Shown piece by piece: positions 36,705-46,119 of a stretch of DNA of 64,000 nt (positions within the stretch are counted from its first letter, which is position 1; every line of letters starts with the position of its first letter). The notes below the pieces were generated by a model that searched no databases, was not told where the DNA came from, and worked only from the letters and a program-made list of their open reading frames with translations. Position numbers and translations under genes: made by a program. Source of the stretch: CATQHQ01 sp965243805 (GTDB taxonomy: Bacteria > Gemmatimonadota > Gemmatimonadetes > Longimicrobiales > Gaopeijiaceae); assembly GCA_965243805.1 (NCBI GenBank), contig OZ251577.1:3782001-3846000 (forward strand), read 5' to 3'.

Positions 36705-39089
36705 ATGGACTTCATACGGAGCATGGTGGCCCGCGACTTGGCCACTGGAAAGTACGCCGGCCGCGTCGCCACCCGCTTCCCGCCGGAGCCCAACGGCTTC
36801 CTGCACATCGGCCACGCCAAGTCGATCTGCCTCAACTTCGGGATCGCCGCCGAGCATCCGGACGGGCGTTGCCACCTTCGGCTGGACGACACCAACCCGG
36901 ACACGGAGAAGGCCGAGTACGTCGAGGCGATGAAGCGGGACATCCGCTGGCTCGGCTTCGACTGGGGCGAGCACCTCTACCACGCTTCCGACTACTTCGA
37001 GGAGCTGTTCGGCTTCGCCATGCGCTTGGTGAAGAAGGGGCTGGCGTATGTGGACTCGTCCTCGGAGTCGGAGATCCGGGAGCGGCGAGGCTCGGTGACC
37101 CAGCCCGGCACAAACAGCCCCTGGCGGGAACGCCCGGTGGCGGAGAACCGGGAACTCTTCCGCCGGATGCGAGCCGGCGAGTTCCCCGACGGGCGTCACG
37201 TCCTGCGCGCGAAGATCGACATGGCCCATCCAAACATGGTCATGCGCGACCCGATCCTCTATCGAATCCGCCACGCCAGCCACTACCGCCACGGCGACGC
37301 CTGGCCGATCTACCCCCTCTACGACTTCGCCCACTGCCTCTCCGACTCGCTGGAGCGGATCACCCACTCCCTGTGCACCCTGGAGTTCGACAACAACCGG
37401 GAGATCTACGACTGGCTGCTGGATCGGGTGGACGCGCCCCAGCCCCGTCCAGAGCAGACCGAGTTTGCTCCCCTGGCGCTGGAGTACGTGGTCACCAGCA
37501 AGCGGAGGCTGCGCCGACTTGTGGAGGAGGGCCGAGTGCGGGGGTGGGACGATCCGAGGATGCCGACGCTGGCCGGGCTGCGGCGACGGGGCGTGACGCC
37601 GGCGGCGATCCGTGCCCTGTGCGAGATGGTGGGCGTCGCCAAGGCCAACTCGCGGGTGGACCTGGGGAAGCTGGAGTACGCGGTGCGGGACGACCTGAAC
37701 CGAAAGGCACCCCGAGCGTTCTGCGTGCTGGAGCCGCTGCGCGTCGTCCTGACCAACTGGCCCGAGGGACGGGAGGATTTCGTGACCGCGCCCGCCTTCC
37801 CCCCCGATGTGGGCAAGCCCGACATGGGCACGCCCGGCGAACGGCGGATGCCGATCGGTCGGGTCGTGTGCATCGAGCGGGACGACTTCCGGGAGGAGCC
37901 TCCCCGGGGCTTCCGTCGGCTCGCGCCCGGCCGGTGGGTGCGCCTCAAGTACGCCGGGCTGATCCGGTGCGACTCGGTGGTCGAGGACCCGGCGACGGGA
38001 GAGCCCTGCGAGCTGCGCTGCACCTTCGAGCCGGAGGTGGTGGACGGTCGCTCCGCCCGCGACCGGGGCCGGCGCGTGACGGGCACGCTTCACTGGGTTG
38101 CGGAGGCGCACGGCGTGCCAGCAGTTGTGCGCCTGTACGACCGGCTCTTCGCCAGGCCCGACCCTCTTGCCGAGGACGACTTCATGGCCGCGCTGAACCC
38201 AGAGTCGGAGCGGACTGTCGCGGGTGCGCTGGTGGAGCCGGGGTTGGCCGGGATGGCATCCGGGACGCACCGGCAGTTCGAGCGCCACGGGTACTTCTTC
38301 GCCGACCCGATGGACTCCAGGCCCGAGCAGCTAGTCTTCAACCGCACCGTGGCGCTCCGGGACGGTTGGGCGCAGGGACGGGCGACGGAAGGAAGAGCCG
38401 CGGAAGGTCGGGCCACGGAAGGCCAGTCTACGGAACTGGTGGCGTCAGAAACACGCACGGCCACGAAAGGGCGCCCAGCCACGAAACGCACGGCGCCAAG
38501 GAGCCCAGCGGCCCGAGACGGCGACCGGGAATCGGGGGCGGGCGCCCAGCCGGACACTCCACGCGCCCGGGAGCTGGCGTCCCTTGGAGTGGCCGCCTCC
38601 AACGCGGTCCGTCTAGCCCGCGCTCCGGCCCTCGACGCCCTCTTCCGGGGCGCCCTGCCGGGTTGCCCCGACGCCGCACGCGCACTGGCTTCGTGGCTGG
38701 TGAACGAAGTGGCCGGGCTCTCCGCAGGGGAAGCAGCCGGCACGGCGCGTCTCGACCCCACGGCGCTGTCGGCGCTGGTCCGCCAGGTGGAGGACGGCCA
38801 GCTCTCCCGCCGGCAAGGCCGCACCGTGCTGGCGGCGCTGCTGGCCAACGGCGGCGACTTCCAGGAGGTCCGCGCCGGCCTCGATCTCACCGAGGTGGCC
38901 GACGAAGACGTGCTGACGCCGGTCCTCCAGCAGATCGTGCGGGAGCACCCGGAGAAAGCGGCGGCCTATCGGGACGGGCGGACGAGGCTGCTGGGGTTCT
39001 TCGTCGGCCAAGTCATCAAGCGCACCGACGGCAAGGCCGACCCCCGCAAGGCCAGCCAGCTGGCGCGGGAGATGCTGGCGGCACCGTAA
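36705..39089 (+). CDS. glnS: Glutaminyl-tRNA synthetase with C-terminal YqeY/GatB-like domain
   Basis: Charges tRNA-Gln directly. 794 residues. Class I catalytic core with FPPEPNGFLHIGHAKS (HIGH at 34-37), LRLDDTNPDTEKAEY and a KMSKS-type VVTSKRRL near residue 263. The beta-barrel anticodon-binding domain (about 335-550) contains VVCIERDDFREEP. A repetitive linker (RATEGRAAEGRATEG) leads to a tail of about 200 residues (590-794: ALSALVRQVEDGQLSRRQGRTVLAALL, PEKAAAYRDGRTRLLGFFVGQVIKR). That tail matches the GatB/YqeY tRNA-binding tail known from Deinococcus GlnRS. GGAGGGGAG precedes the ATG. Confidence 0.96.
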   Translation: MDFIRSMVARDLATGKYAGRVATRFPPEPNGFLHIGHAKSICLNFGIAAEHPDGRCHLRLDDTNPDTEKAEYVEAMKRDIRWLGFDWGEHLYHASDYFEELFGFAMRLVKKGLAYVDSSSESEIRERRGSVTQPGTNSPWRERPVAENRELFRRMRAGEFPDGRHVLRAKIDMAHPNMVMRDPILYRIRHASHYRHGDAWPIYPLYDFAHCLSDSLERITHSLCTLEFDNNREIYDWLLDRVDAPQPRPEQTEFAPLALEYVVTSKRRLRRLVEEGRVRGWDDPRMPTLAGLRRRGVTPAAIRALCEMVGVAKANSRVDLGKLEYAVRDDLNRKAPRAFCVLEPLRVVLTNWPEGREDFVTAPAFPPDVGKPDMGTPGERRMPIGRVVCIERDDFREEPPRGFRRLAPGRWVRLKYAGLIRCDSVVEDPATGEPCELRCTFEPEVVDGRSARDRGRRVTGTLHWVAEAHGVPAVVRLYDRLFARPDPLAEDDFMAALNPESERTVAGALVEPGLAGMASGTHRQFERHGYFFADPMDSRPEQLVFNRTVALRDGWAQGRATEGRAAEGRATEGQSTELVASETRTATKGRPATKRTAPRSPAARDGDRESGAGAQPDTPRARELASLGVAASNAVRLARAPALDALFRGALPGCPDAARALASWLVNEVAGLSAGEAAGTARLDPTALSALVRQVEDGQLSRRQGRTVLAALLANGGDFQEVRAGLDLTEVADEDVLTPVLQQIVREHPEKAAAYRDGRTRLLGFFVGQVIKRTDGKADPRKASQLAREMLAAP

Positions 39090-39182
39090 GCAGAGGCCGC
39101 ACGCCGCACGAGCATCCCGGACCACGCCGCAACGGCAACCGCACCGCACGGGCAGCCCGAAGCCGCCCGCCCGCCTTCCTCG

Positions 39183-40919
39183 TCAGTACCCTGCGGCCGT
39201 CCCGTCCGAGTCTCGGGGGTCGGGCACGCCCACCAGCGCGCCGGTGTCGGCGTCCACGAAGATGCAGTGGGCAATCCCCTGGGAGCTCCGCCAGTCCACG
39301 GCGTGCCCCATCGCCTCCAGCGCGGCCGCGTCCTCCGGCGACATGTAGCCCTCCTCCAGCCGGAGCACGTTGGGCAGCCACTGATGGTGGAGCCGTCGCG
39401 AGGCCACCGCCTGCGCTGGCGTCTGCTCGAAGTCCACCGTGTTCAGCACGATCTGGAGCACCGTGTTGATGATCGTGCGGCCCCCCGGGCTTCCCACCAC
39501 GGCGACCAGCTGGCCGTCCCGGGCCAGGATCGTGGGAGTCATCGACGACAGCATGCGCTGCTCGGGCCGCGCCAAGTTGGGCTCGGTGCCGATCAGGCCC
39601 GTCTCGGTGGTGAGGCCGGGTCGTGCGTTGAAGTCGCCCATCTCGTTGTTCAGAAGGAACCCCGCGCCGGGCACGGTGATCATGGAGCCGTAGCCGGCCT
39701 CCAGGGTGTAGGTGACCGACACGGCCATCCCGTCCGAGTCCACCACCGAGTAGTGGGTCGTCTCCATGCTCTCGGGCGACATGGCCGCCACCGCCGTCGA
39801 CACGTCTTCGGGGCTGGACGCCCCCGCCCTGCCCTCTTCGATCGACATGCGCAGCTCGTCGGCGTACTCCTTGCTGGTCAGCCGCTCCACGGGCACGTCG
39901 GCGAAGTCGGGATCGGCCAAGTACGTGGCCCGGTCGCGGAACGCCCGCCGCATCGCCTCCGCCAGGTGGTGAGCGTGCTCGGGGCTGTTGTGGCCCATGG
40001 AGCGTAGCTCCCATCCCTCCAGCACGTTGAGCATCTCCACCAGCGCCGTGCCTCCAGAGGAGGGGGGCGGCATGCTGATCACGTCGAAGCCGCGGTAGGC
40101 GCCGGTCACGGGCGCGCGCTCCTGCGCTTGGTAGCGAGCCAAGTCCTCTTCGGTGATCCAGCCGCCCCCGCGCTCCATCTCCTCCGCCAGCAACTGCGCG
40201 GTGGTCCCGGCGTAGAAGCCGTCCCTGCCCTGGTCGCGGATCCGCTCCAGTGTGGCGCCCAGGTCGGCCTGCACCAGCGTGTCGCCCGGCTGATACGGCG
40301 AGCCGTCCTTGGAGAACTGGGCGTGGGTGGTCGGGTAGCTCTCGAAGCGCGGCAACATCCGTTCCAGCGACGCGGCCAGGCGCTCTCTCACCACGAAGCC
40401 GTCCCGGGCCAGGCCGACGGCAGGCCCCACCAACTCGCGCCACTCCGCCGAGCCGTAGCTCTCGTGCGCCGCCGCGAAGCCGGCCACCGTTCCGGGCACT
40501 CCAACCGCCAGGTGGCTGTAGTGGTGCATCTGGGACGAGTACTCGCCCTCCTCATCCACGAACATCTCGGGGTGGGCCGCCAGCGGCGCCTTCTCCCGGA
40601 AGTCGAAGGCCGTCGTTCGGCCGTCGGGGAAGCGGATCACCATGAAGCCGCCGCCGCCGATGTTGCCGGCCGTCGGATGGGTGACCGCCAGCGCGAAGCC
40701 AGTCGCGACGGCAGCGTCCACCGCGTTGCCCCCGTCACGCAGCACCTGGGCACCGATCTCGCTGGCGTCGGGGTACGCCGACACCACCATCCCGCCCTCG
40801 GACCGGACCACATCCTGTGCGGAACGGAGCTCGGGAACGGAGGGAGCGTCCAGGGCGCAGCCGCCAACCCAAAGGGCGGCGATGGCTGCGATCCCGAGGA
40901 GACGAGAAGTGGAGGGCAT
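39183..40919 (-). CDS. Gamma-glutamyltransferase (copy 2, lipoprotein)
   Basis: 578 residues from ATG 40919. The lipobox is in LWVGGCALD (Cys about 21), so it is probably membrane-anchored in the periplasm. GGNAVDAAVATGFALAVTHPTAGNIGGGGFM, then the autocatalytic cleavage site METTHYSVVDSDGMAVSVTYTLE with nucleophile Thr near residue 386, followed by GSPGGRTIINTVLQ: all canonical GGT motifs. It removes gamma-glutamyl groups from glutathione-like peptides. It stands between glnS (convergent) and a POT transporter (divergent); short direct repeats surround its start. Confidence 0.94.
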   Translation of the reverse strand: MPSTSRLLGIAAIAALWVGGCALDAPSVPELRSAQDVVRSEGGMVVSAYPDASEIGAQVLRDGGNAVDAAVATGFALAVTHPTAGNIGGGGFMVIRFPDGRTTAFDFREKAPLAAHPEMFVDEEGEYSSQMHHYSHLAVGVPGTVAGFAAAHESYGSAEWRELVGPAVGLARDGFVVRERLAASLERMLPRFESYPTTHAQFSKDGSPYQPGDTLVQADLGATLERIRDQGRDGFYAGTTAQLLAEEMERGGGWITEEDLARYQAQERAPVTGAYRGFDVISMPPPSSGGTALVEMLNVLEGWELRSMGHNSPEHAHHLAEAMRRAFRDRATYLADPDFADVPVERLTSKEYADELRMSIEEGRAGASSPEDVSTAVAAMSPESMETTHYSVVDSDGMAVSVTYTLEAGYGSMITVPGAGFLLNNEMGDFNARPGLTTETGLIGTEPNLARPEQRMLSSMTPTILARDGQLVAVVGSPGGRTIINTVLQIVLNTVDFEQTPAQAVASRRLHHQWLPNVLRLEEGYMSPEDAAALEAMGHAVDWRSSQGIAHCIFVDADTGALVGVPDPRDSDGTAAGY

Positions 40920-40948
40920 CAAAGTGGAGGGGTTGTCGAAGGAATTCA

Positions 40949-40984
40949 CAGGGTCGGCTCCTAACGCAGGGTCAGCTCCCAAAG
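40949..40984. repeat. 18-bp imperfect tandem pair upstream of the gamma-glutamyltransferase
   Basis: CAGGGTCGGCTCCTAACG (40949-40966) and CAGGGTCAGCTCCCAAAG (40967-40984), four mismatches. Confidence 0.7.
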
Positions 40985-41040
40985 GCCGCCGCAACTGACC
41001 GGCGGCACTACCCGGCGACGGATCGGGCGGCACACGAATG

Positions 41041-41100
41041 TCAGCAGGGGGCGTGGAGTCAGCAGGGGCGTGGAGTCCAATGTCATCAGGGGACGTTGAA
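41041..41100. repeat. 17-18 bp repeats between gamma-glutamyltransferase and POT transporter
   Basis: TCAGCAGGGGGCGTGGAG (41041-41058) and the same sequence lacking one G (41059-41075), then a diverged copy at 41083-41100. Confidence 0.75.
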
Positions 41101-41234
41101 TCCGCAACCCACACAGCTGGCGGTTAGCGGCTTTCGATCTCCTTCCTTATCTTGGCCGTCTTGTCGCCCTATCTTGGCGCCTTGCCGCCCCGCGGCGGCG
41201 TCTCGACCACCCCGACGATCCCCCCTGGAGACCC

Positions 41235-42707
41235 ATGGCCGCAACCGCCGCCCGCCACCCGCGCGGGCTCTACACGCTCTTCTTCACCGAGATGTGGGAG
41301 CGCTTCTCCTACTACGGGATGCGCGCCATTCTGGTCCTCTTCATGACCGGCGCCACTATGGCGGAGAACCCGGGGATGGGCATGGACGTGGGGACCGCGA
41401 CTGCGATCTACGGGCTCTACACGGGGCTGGTCTACCTGCTGGGGCTGCCGGGAGGATGGGTGGCGGACCAGCTGTGGGGGCAGAGGAAGGCCGTCTTCGT
41501 CGGGGGCTGCATCATCGCGGCCGGGCACTTCAGCATGGCGGTGCCCAGCACCTTCGCCTTCTTCATGGGGCTGGCCCTGATCACCATCGGAACCGGCCTC
41601 CTCAAGCCCAACGTGAGCTCGGTGGTCGCCGACCTGTACCCGGAAGGCGGAACCCGGCGCGACGCCGGCTTCTCGATCTTCTACATGGGAATCAACCTGG
41701 GCGCCATGGCGGGACCGGCCGTCTGCAGCTTCCTGGGCGAGGGCATGAACTGGCACTGGGGCTTCTCGGCGGCCGGCGTGGGCATGGTGCTGGGACTGAT
41801 CCAGTTCCGCATGGGCTACGACGACCTGGGCGACGCCGGCATCCTGCGAAGCGACCGCTCGACCGAGGAGATCAAGCGCACGAGCCGGCGCTTCTTCGGC
41901 GGCTGCGTGGCCGTGGTCGCCGCCCTGGCCGCCTTCGGGCTCGCCGTCTCGCGGGGCGTCCTGAACGTCACGCTGACCGACATTGCGGCCGGCTTCGTCT
42001 GGCTGATCGGCGGCGTGATCGTCTTCTACTTCTGCTTCGTGATCTTCCTGGGCGGGCACGACCGGGTGGAGAAGAGGAAGATCGTGACGATCTTCTGGTT
42101 CGCGATTCTGGCGGCGGTCTTCTGGTCCGGCTTCGAGCAGGCGGGATCGTCGCTGAACCTCTTCGCCCGCGACTTTACGGACCGCACCATCGGCAACTGG
42201 GAGTATCCGGCGTCGCTGCTGCAATCGGTGAACGCGTTCTTCATCGTGGTCTTCGCGCCGATCTTCGGTTCGCTCTGGGTGTGGCTCTCCAACCGCAACG
42301 CGAATCCGTCCACGCCCGTCAAGTTCGCCCTGGGCCTGCTCTGGCTGGCCGCCGGCTTCCTGGTCGTGGCCTGGGGCGCCGCCAACGCCACGCCCGACAG
42401 CCCGGCCTCGGCCTCTTGGCTCGTGGTCATGTACTTCTTCCACACCGTCGGCGAACTGACCCTCTCGCCGATCGGCCTCTCGGCGGTGACGAAGCTGGCG
42501 CCGGCCCGTCGCCTCAGCCAGATGATGGGGCTGTGGTTCGTAGCCACCTCTTTGGGCAATGTGGTCGCGGGACTGGTGGCCGGACGGCTGGAGTCGTTGG
42601 CACCGGCCCCCCTGTTCAGCACGGTCGCCATGATCATCGGCGCCGCCGGGATCGTAGCACTGCTGGCGAGCCCGCTCTTCAAGCGCCTAATGGGCGATGT
42701 GAAGTAG
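41235..42707 (+). CDS. POT/PTR family proton-coupled oligopeptide transporter
   Basis: 490 residues with about 12-14 membrane helices. The POT signature ExxERFSYYG is present as EMWERFSYYGMRAILVLFM (about 18-36), followed by GGWVADQLWGQRKAVFVGG, GTGLLKPNVSSVVADLY and the PTR2 block FYMGINLGAMAGP. It imports di- and tripeptides with protons. Its stop overlaps the end of the convergent RND permease gene by 29 bp. With the neighbouring gamma-glutamyltransferase and M3 peptidase it fits a peptide-use theme. Confidence 0.92.
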   Translation: MAATAARHPRGLYTLFFTEMWERFSYYGMRAILVLFMTGATMAENPGMGMDVGTATAIYGLYTGLVYLLGLPGGWVADQLWGQRKAVFVGGCIIAAGHFSMAVPSTFAFFMGLALITIGTGLLKPNVSSVVADLYPEGGTRRDAGFSIFYMGINLGAMAGPAVCSFLGEGMNWHWGFSAAGVGMVLGLIQFRMGYDDLGDAGILRSDRSTEEIKRTSRRFFGGCVAVVAALAAFGLAVSRGVLNVTLTDIAAGFVWLIGGVIVFYFCFVIFLGGHDRVEKRKIVTIFWFAILAAVFWSGFEQAGSSLNLFARDFTDRTIGNWEYPASLLQSVNAFFIVVFAPIFGSLWVWLSNRNANPSTPVKFALGLLWLAAGFLVVAWGAANATPDSPASASWLVVMYFFHTVGELTLSPIGLSAVTKLAPARRLSQMMGLWFVATSLGNVVAGLVAGRLESLAPAPLFSTVAMIIGAAGIVALLASPLFKRLMGDVK

Positions 42708-45700
42708 CCCGCGCCGGTGCCTCCCTTGCCGTCTGGGACTTGAAGAACGTCACGATCTGGTCCACCAGGCTGTACATCACCGGGACCAGGACCAGCGTCA
42801 GGAAGGTGGCGAAGACGATGCCGACGATCACCGCCACGGCCATCGGTCCCCACCACGCCGCTTGGTCGCCGCCCCAGTAGAGCTCCGGCGCCAAGCTGGA
42901 GAAGAGGCCGAAGAAGTCGAAGTTGAGTCCGACCGCCAGGGGAACCAGCCCCAGCGCCGTCGTGAACGCGGTGAGCAGGACGGGCCGCAGCCGCGTCTTG
43001 CCGCCTCGCACCAGTGCCTGGCGAGTGTCCAGGCCGTCGCGCTTGCGGAGGACGTCGATGTAGTCGATCAGCACGATGGCGTTGTTCACCACGATCCCGG
43101 CCAGGGAGATGATCCCCACGCCGGTCATGATGATCACGAAGGGCATCTGGAAGACCATCAGCCCGATCAGGACGCCCATGGTGGACATGATCACCGACGA
43201 GAGGATGATCACCGGCTTGACCACCGAGTTGAACTGGGAGACCAGGATCAGCGCGATCAGCATCAGGGCCGCCATGAAGGCCGACATGAGGAACGAAAAT
43301 GCCTCCTGCTGGTCCTCCTGTTCGCCCGTGAACTGCATGGAGTAGCCCGGCGGCAGTCCTTCGCCAAACTCCGTCAGCACGCCTTCAACCTGGCCTCGGA
43401 CAGCGTTGCTGTTGTACCCAGCGGCCACCTCGGCGCTGATCGTGGCCACCCGGTCCATGTCCTTGCGCCGAATCGAGCCGTACCCCTCGCCCACGGCCCA
43501 ATCGGCCACCGACAGTAGGGGCACCTGCAGGCCGTCGGAGAAGACCGTCAGGCCCTCCAGCGACGCCAAGTCGCTGCGGTCGGCCTCCCGAAGGCGCACC
43601 ACGATGTCGTACTCGTCGTTTCCGGTCCTGTACTTGGCCGCTTCCAGACCGTTGACGGCTCCCCGAACCGCGAACCCCACCTCGTTGGTGGAGAGTCCGT
43701 AGAGCGCCGCCTTCTCCCGGTCCACATCCACCCGCAACTCGGGACGGGCGTCGTTCATGTCGCTCTCCAAGCCCACCAGCCGAGCGTAGACGCCGGACGC
43801 CTCGATGATGTCGATCGCTTGGTCGGCCAAGCCTTTGAGCTTCTCCGGGTCCTCGCCGGCGATCTCGATGTTCACCGGGGGACCCGACGGCGGCCCTTCG
43901 GTGATCTTGTCCACCTTGACCTCGGCGCCCGCCAGATCGATCCCCACCTTGGCCTGCATCTCACGCAAGGTGTTGAAGACGTCGAAGCTGCGATCCTGGT
44001 ACTCGACCATGCTGAGGGTGACCCGCGCCGCTTCGGGACCCGAGGGACCGCCGGCAGCCATGGGGTTCCCGCCCCCACCGCCCGCGCCCACCGTGGTGAC
44101 GATCGACTCCACGTCCGAGACGCCCTGGACCCCTTCGGCCTCGTCCTTGAGCCGCGAGGCGTACTCGTTCGTCACCTCCGCCGACGTTCCCGTGGGCGCC
44201 TCGATCGCCACGTACAGGGTCTGGGGAGGGATGTCCTCTGGGAAGTACTCCACCGGCGGCGCCACCCCTGCGTAGATGACCACGGTCGCCGTGAACCCTG
44301 CCGCCGAGCCCGCCAGCACGATCGCTCGGTGGCTCAGGCACCACTCCAGTCGTCGCTCGTACCACCCGGCGAAGCGAGGCATCCCGTTGGCCATGAACGC
44401 CTTGCCCATCCGGGCCAAGACCTTGGCGTGCAGCAGCCACAACCCCACGGTCGTCGCAGCGAAGAGCGCAGACGTCAGTGGGTTCGCAACGGCGACCAGC
44501 AGCAGCGCCACCACGGTCACCGCAAGGAGTGCGACCTTGACGCCCCCCTGGAGGGCCCTGGGACGGTCGCCCTCGAGGCGCATGAAGATCGAGCACAGGG
44601 TGGGAACGATGACCAGCGCCACGAAGAGGGAGCTGGAAAGGGTGACGATCAGGGTGATCGGCATGTACTTCATGAACTCGCCGGCCATCCCCGGCCAGAA
44701 GATCAGGGGCGCGAACGCCGCCAGTGTGGTCGCAGTGGCCGCGATCACCGGTCCCGCCACTTCGCCCGTCGCCTTCTTCGCCGCCGCCCTGCGGTCCCAC
44801 CCCTCTTCCATGAACCTGTAGATGTTCTCCACCACCACGATGGCGTTGTCCACCAGCATCCCCAGGGCAAGGATGAGGGAGAAGAGGACGACCATGTTCA
44901 TCGTGATGCCCAGGAGGCGCAGCACCACGAAGGAGAGGAACATGGAGGTGGGGATCGACAGCGCCACGAACACGGAAGTGCGGAGCCCCAGGACGAAGAG
45001 GAGCACGCCCACGATCAGCACCAGCCCGGAGATGATGTTGTTCTGCAGGCTGCTCACCATCTCTCCGATGTCGTCGGACTGATCCGACGTGACGGAGACC
45101 ACGGTGGAGGGCGGGAAGAGGGGGCGCATCGCCTCGATCTCTCCGCGCACCGCCGCCGCCGTGGCGATGATGTTCTCGCCGGACCGCTTGATCACGTCCA
45201 GCGTGACCACGGGCTCCTCCCCGAGCCGCGCATAGCTCTCGCGCTCGGCGAAGCCGAACTCCACCTCCGCCACATCCCGCACGTAGATCGGGCGGTCCGC
45301 CGCCGTCTCGACCACCAGGTCGCCGATAACGTTGGGGTCGTCGAACTCGCCGTCGACGCGGACCAGGTAGTTGACTCCGTTCACGTCGATGGAGCCGCCG
45401 GGCACGTTGACGTTCTCCAGGCGGATCGCGTCCAGCACGTCGTTGAAGGAGACGTTGTAGTACTTGAGCTTGGCCAAGTCCACATCCACCTTCACTTCCC
45501 GCTCGAGGCCGCCGCGCAGATCGACCCGGAGCACAGCGGGAATCGCCTCGATCTGGTCCTGAAGCTGCTCACCCAGCTCCTTGAGCCGCACCAGCCCGTA
45601 GCCGCCGGCGATGTTCACCTGCATGACCGGCACTTCGCTCATGGAGAACTCCATGATCGCCGGGTCCTCGGCGTCGGCAGGCAGCTCGGGTCGGGCCAGG

Positions 45701-46119
45701 TCGACCTTCTCCCGAACCTGCTGGAGGGCCTCGTCCAAGTTGACGTTCGTCTCGAACTCGGCCATCACCGACGAGTATCCCTCCACCGACGTGGAGGTGA
45801 GCTCCTTGATGTCGGAGATGCCCTGCAGCTCCTCTTCGATCTTCCGGGTGACCAGCGTCTCCATGTCGGCGGGAGACACGCCGCGGTAGATCGTGTTCAC
45901 CGCGATCAGGGGCATCTCGGCTTCTGGGAACGACTCCTTGGGGATCGCCCGGTAGGACAAGAGCCCGGCGATCGTCACGAAGAGGAAGAGCACGATCACG
46001 GAGGTGGAGTGCTCCACCGCGAAGGAGGTTATGGGGAAGTCCTTGAAGGAGCGCCGCCCGGCCTTGCCGTCCGGGGCCGCGCGACCGTCGAGGCGGCTCC
46101 CGTCTCCGGTCTCGCTCAC
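42679..46119 (-). CDS. Efflux RND transporter permease (AcrB/MdtB-like)
   Basis: 1146-residue inner-membrane pump. Two periplasmic loop repeats, and conserved helix regions with ALGMLVDNAIVVVENIYRF (TM4; the DD pair of AcrB is D-N here), SGPVIAATATTLAAFAPLIF-type helix and ISLAGIVVNNAIVLIDYIDVL (TM10). An extra hydrophobic segment (VALLAVTVVALLLVAVANPLT) enlarges the middle of the protein. The GTG at 46119 overlaps the adaptor stop as GTGA. Third gene of the tolC-adaptor-permease operon; its 3' end overlaps the POT gene tail to tail. Substrates are unknown. Confidence 0.94.
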   Translation of the reverse strand: MSETGDGSRLDGRAAPDGKAGRRSFKDFPITSFAVEHSTSVIVLFLFVTIAGLLSYRAIPKESFPEAEMPLIAVNTIYRGVSPADMETLVTRKIEEELQGISDIKELTSTSVEGYSSVMAEFETNVNLDEALQQVREKVDLARPELPADAEDPAIMEFSMSEVPVMQVNIAGGYGLVRLKELGEQLQDQIEAIPAVLRVDLRGGLEREVKVDVDLAKLKYYNVSFNDVLDAIRLENVNVPGGSIDVNGVNYLVRVDGEFDDPNVIGDLVVETAADRPIYVRDVAEVEFGFAERESYARLGEEPVVTLDVIKRSGENIIATAAAVRGEIEAMRPLFPPSTVVSVTSDQSDDIGEMVSSLQNNIISGLVLIVGVLLFVLGLRTSVFVALSIPTSMFLSFVVLRLLGITMNMVVLFSLILALGMLVDNAIVVVENIYRFMEEGWDRRAAAKKATGEVAGPVIAATATTLAAFAPLIFWPGMAGEFMKYMPITLIVTLSSSLFVALVIVPTLCSIFMRLEGDRPRALQGGVKVALLAVTVVALLLVAVANPLTSALFAATTVGLWLLHAKVLARMGKAFMANGMPRFAGWYERRLEWCLSHRAIVLAGSAAGFTATVVIYAGVAPPVEYFPEDIPPQTLYVAIEAPTGTSAEVTNEYASRLKDEAEGVQGVSDVESIVTTVGAGGGGGNPMAAGGPSGPEAARVTLSMVEYQDRSFDVFNTLREMQAKVGIDLAGAEVKVDKITEGPPSGPPVNIEIAGEDPEKLKGLADQAIDIIEASGVYARLVGLESDMNDARPELRVDVDREKAALYGLSTNEVGFAVRGAVNGLEAAKYRTGNDEYDIVVRLREADRSDLASLEGLTVFSDGLQVPLLSVADWAVGEGYGSIRRKDMDRVATISAEVAAGYNSNAVRGQVEGVLTEFGEGLPPGYSMQFTGEQEDQQEAFSFLMSAFMAALMLIALILVSQFNSVVKPVIILSSVIMSTMGVLIGLMVFQMPFVIIMTGVGIISLAGIVVNNAIVLIDYIDVLRKRDGLDTRQALVRGGKTRLRPVLLTAFTTALGLVPLAVGLNFDFFGLFSSLAPELYWGGDQAAWWGPMAVAVIVGIVFATFLTLVLVPVMYSLVDQIVTFFKSQTAREAPARATSHRPLGA

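Larger units (their letters stand above)
40920..41234. other. 315-bp divergent intergenic region rich in short direct repeats
   Basis: No gene is seen between the gamma-glutamyltransferase and POT starts. It holds an 18-bp imperfect pair (40949-40984), a 17-18 bp set TCAGCAGGGG(G)CGTGGAG (41041-41075) with a decayed third copy (41083-41100), and AAGTGGAGGG repeated across the gamma-glutamyltransferase start (around 40907-40930). No clear promoter was identified in either direction. Confidence 0.6.
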
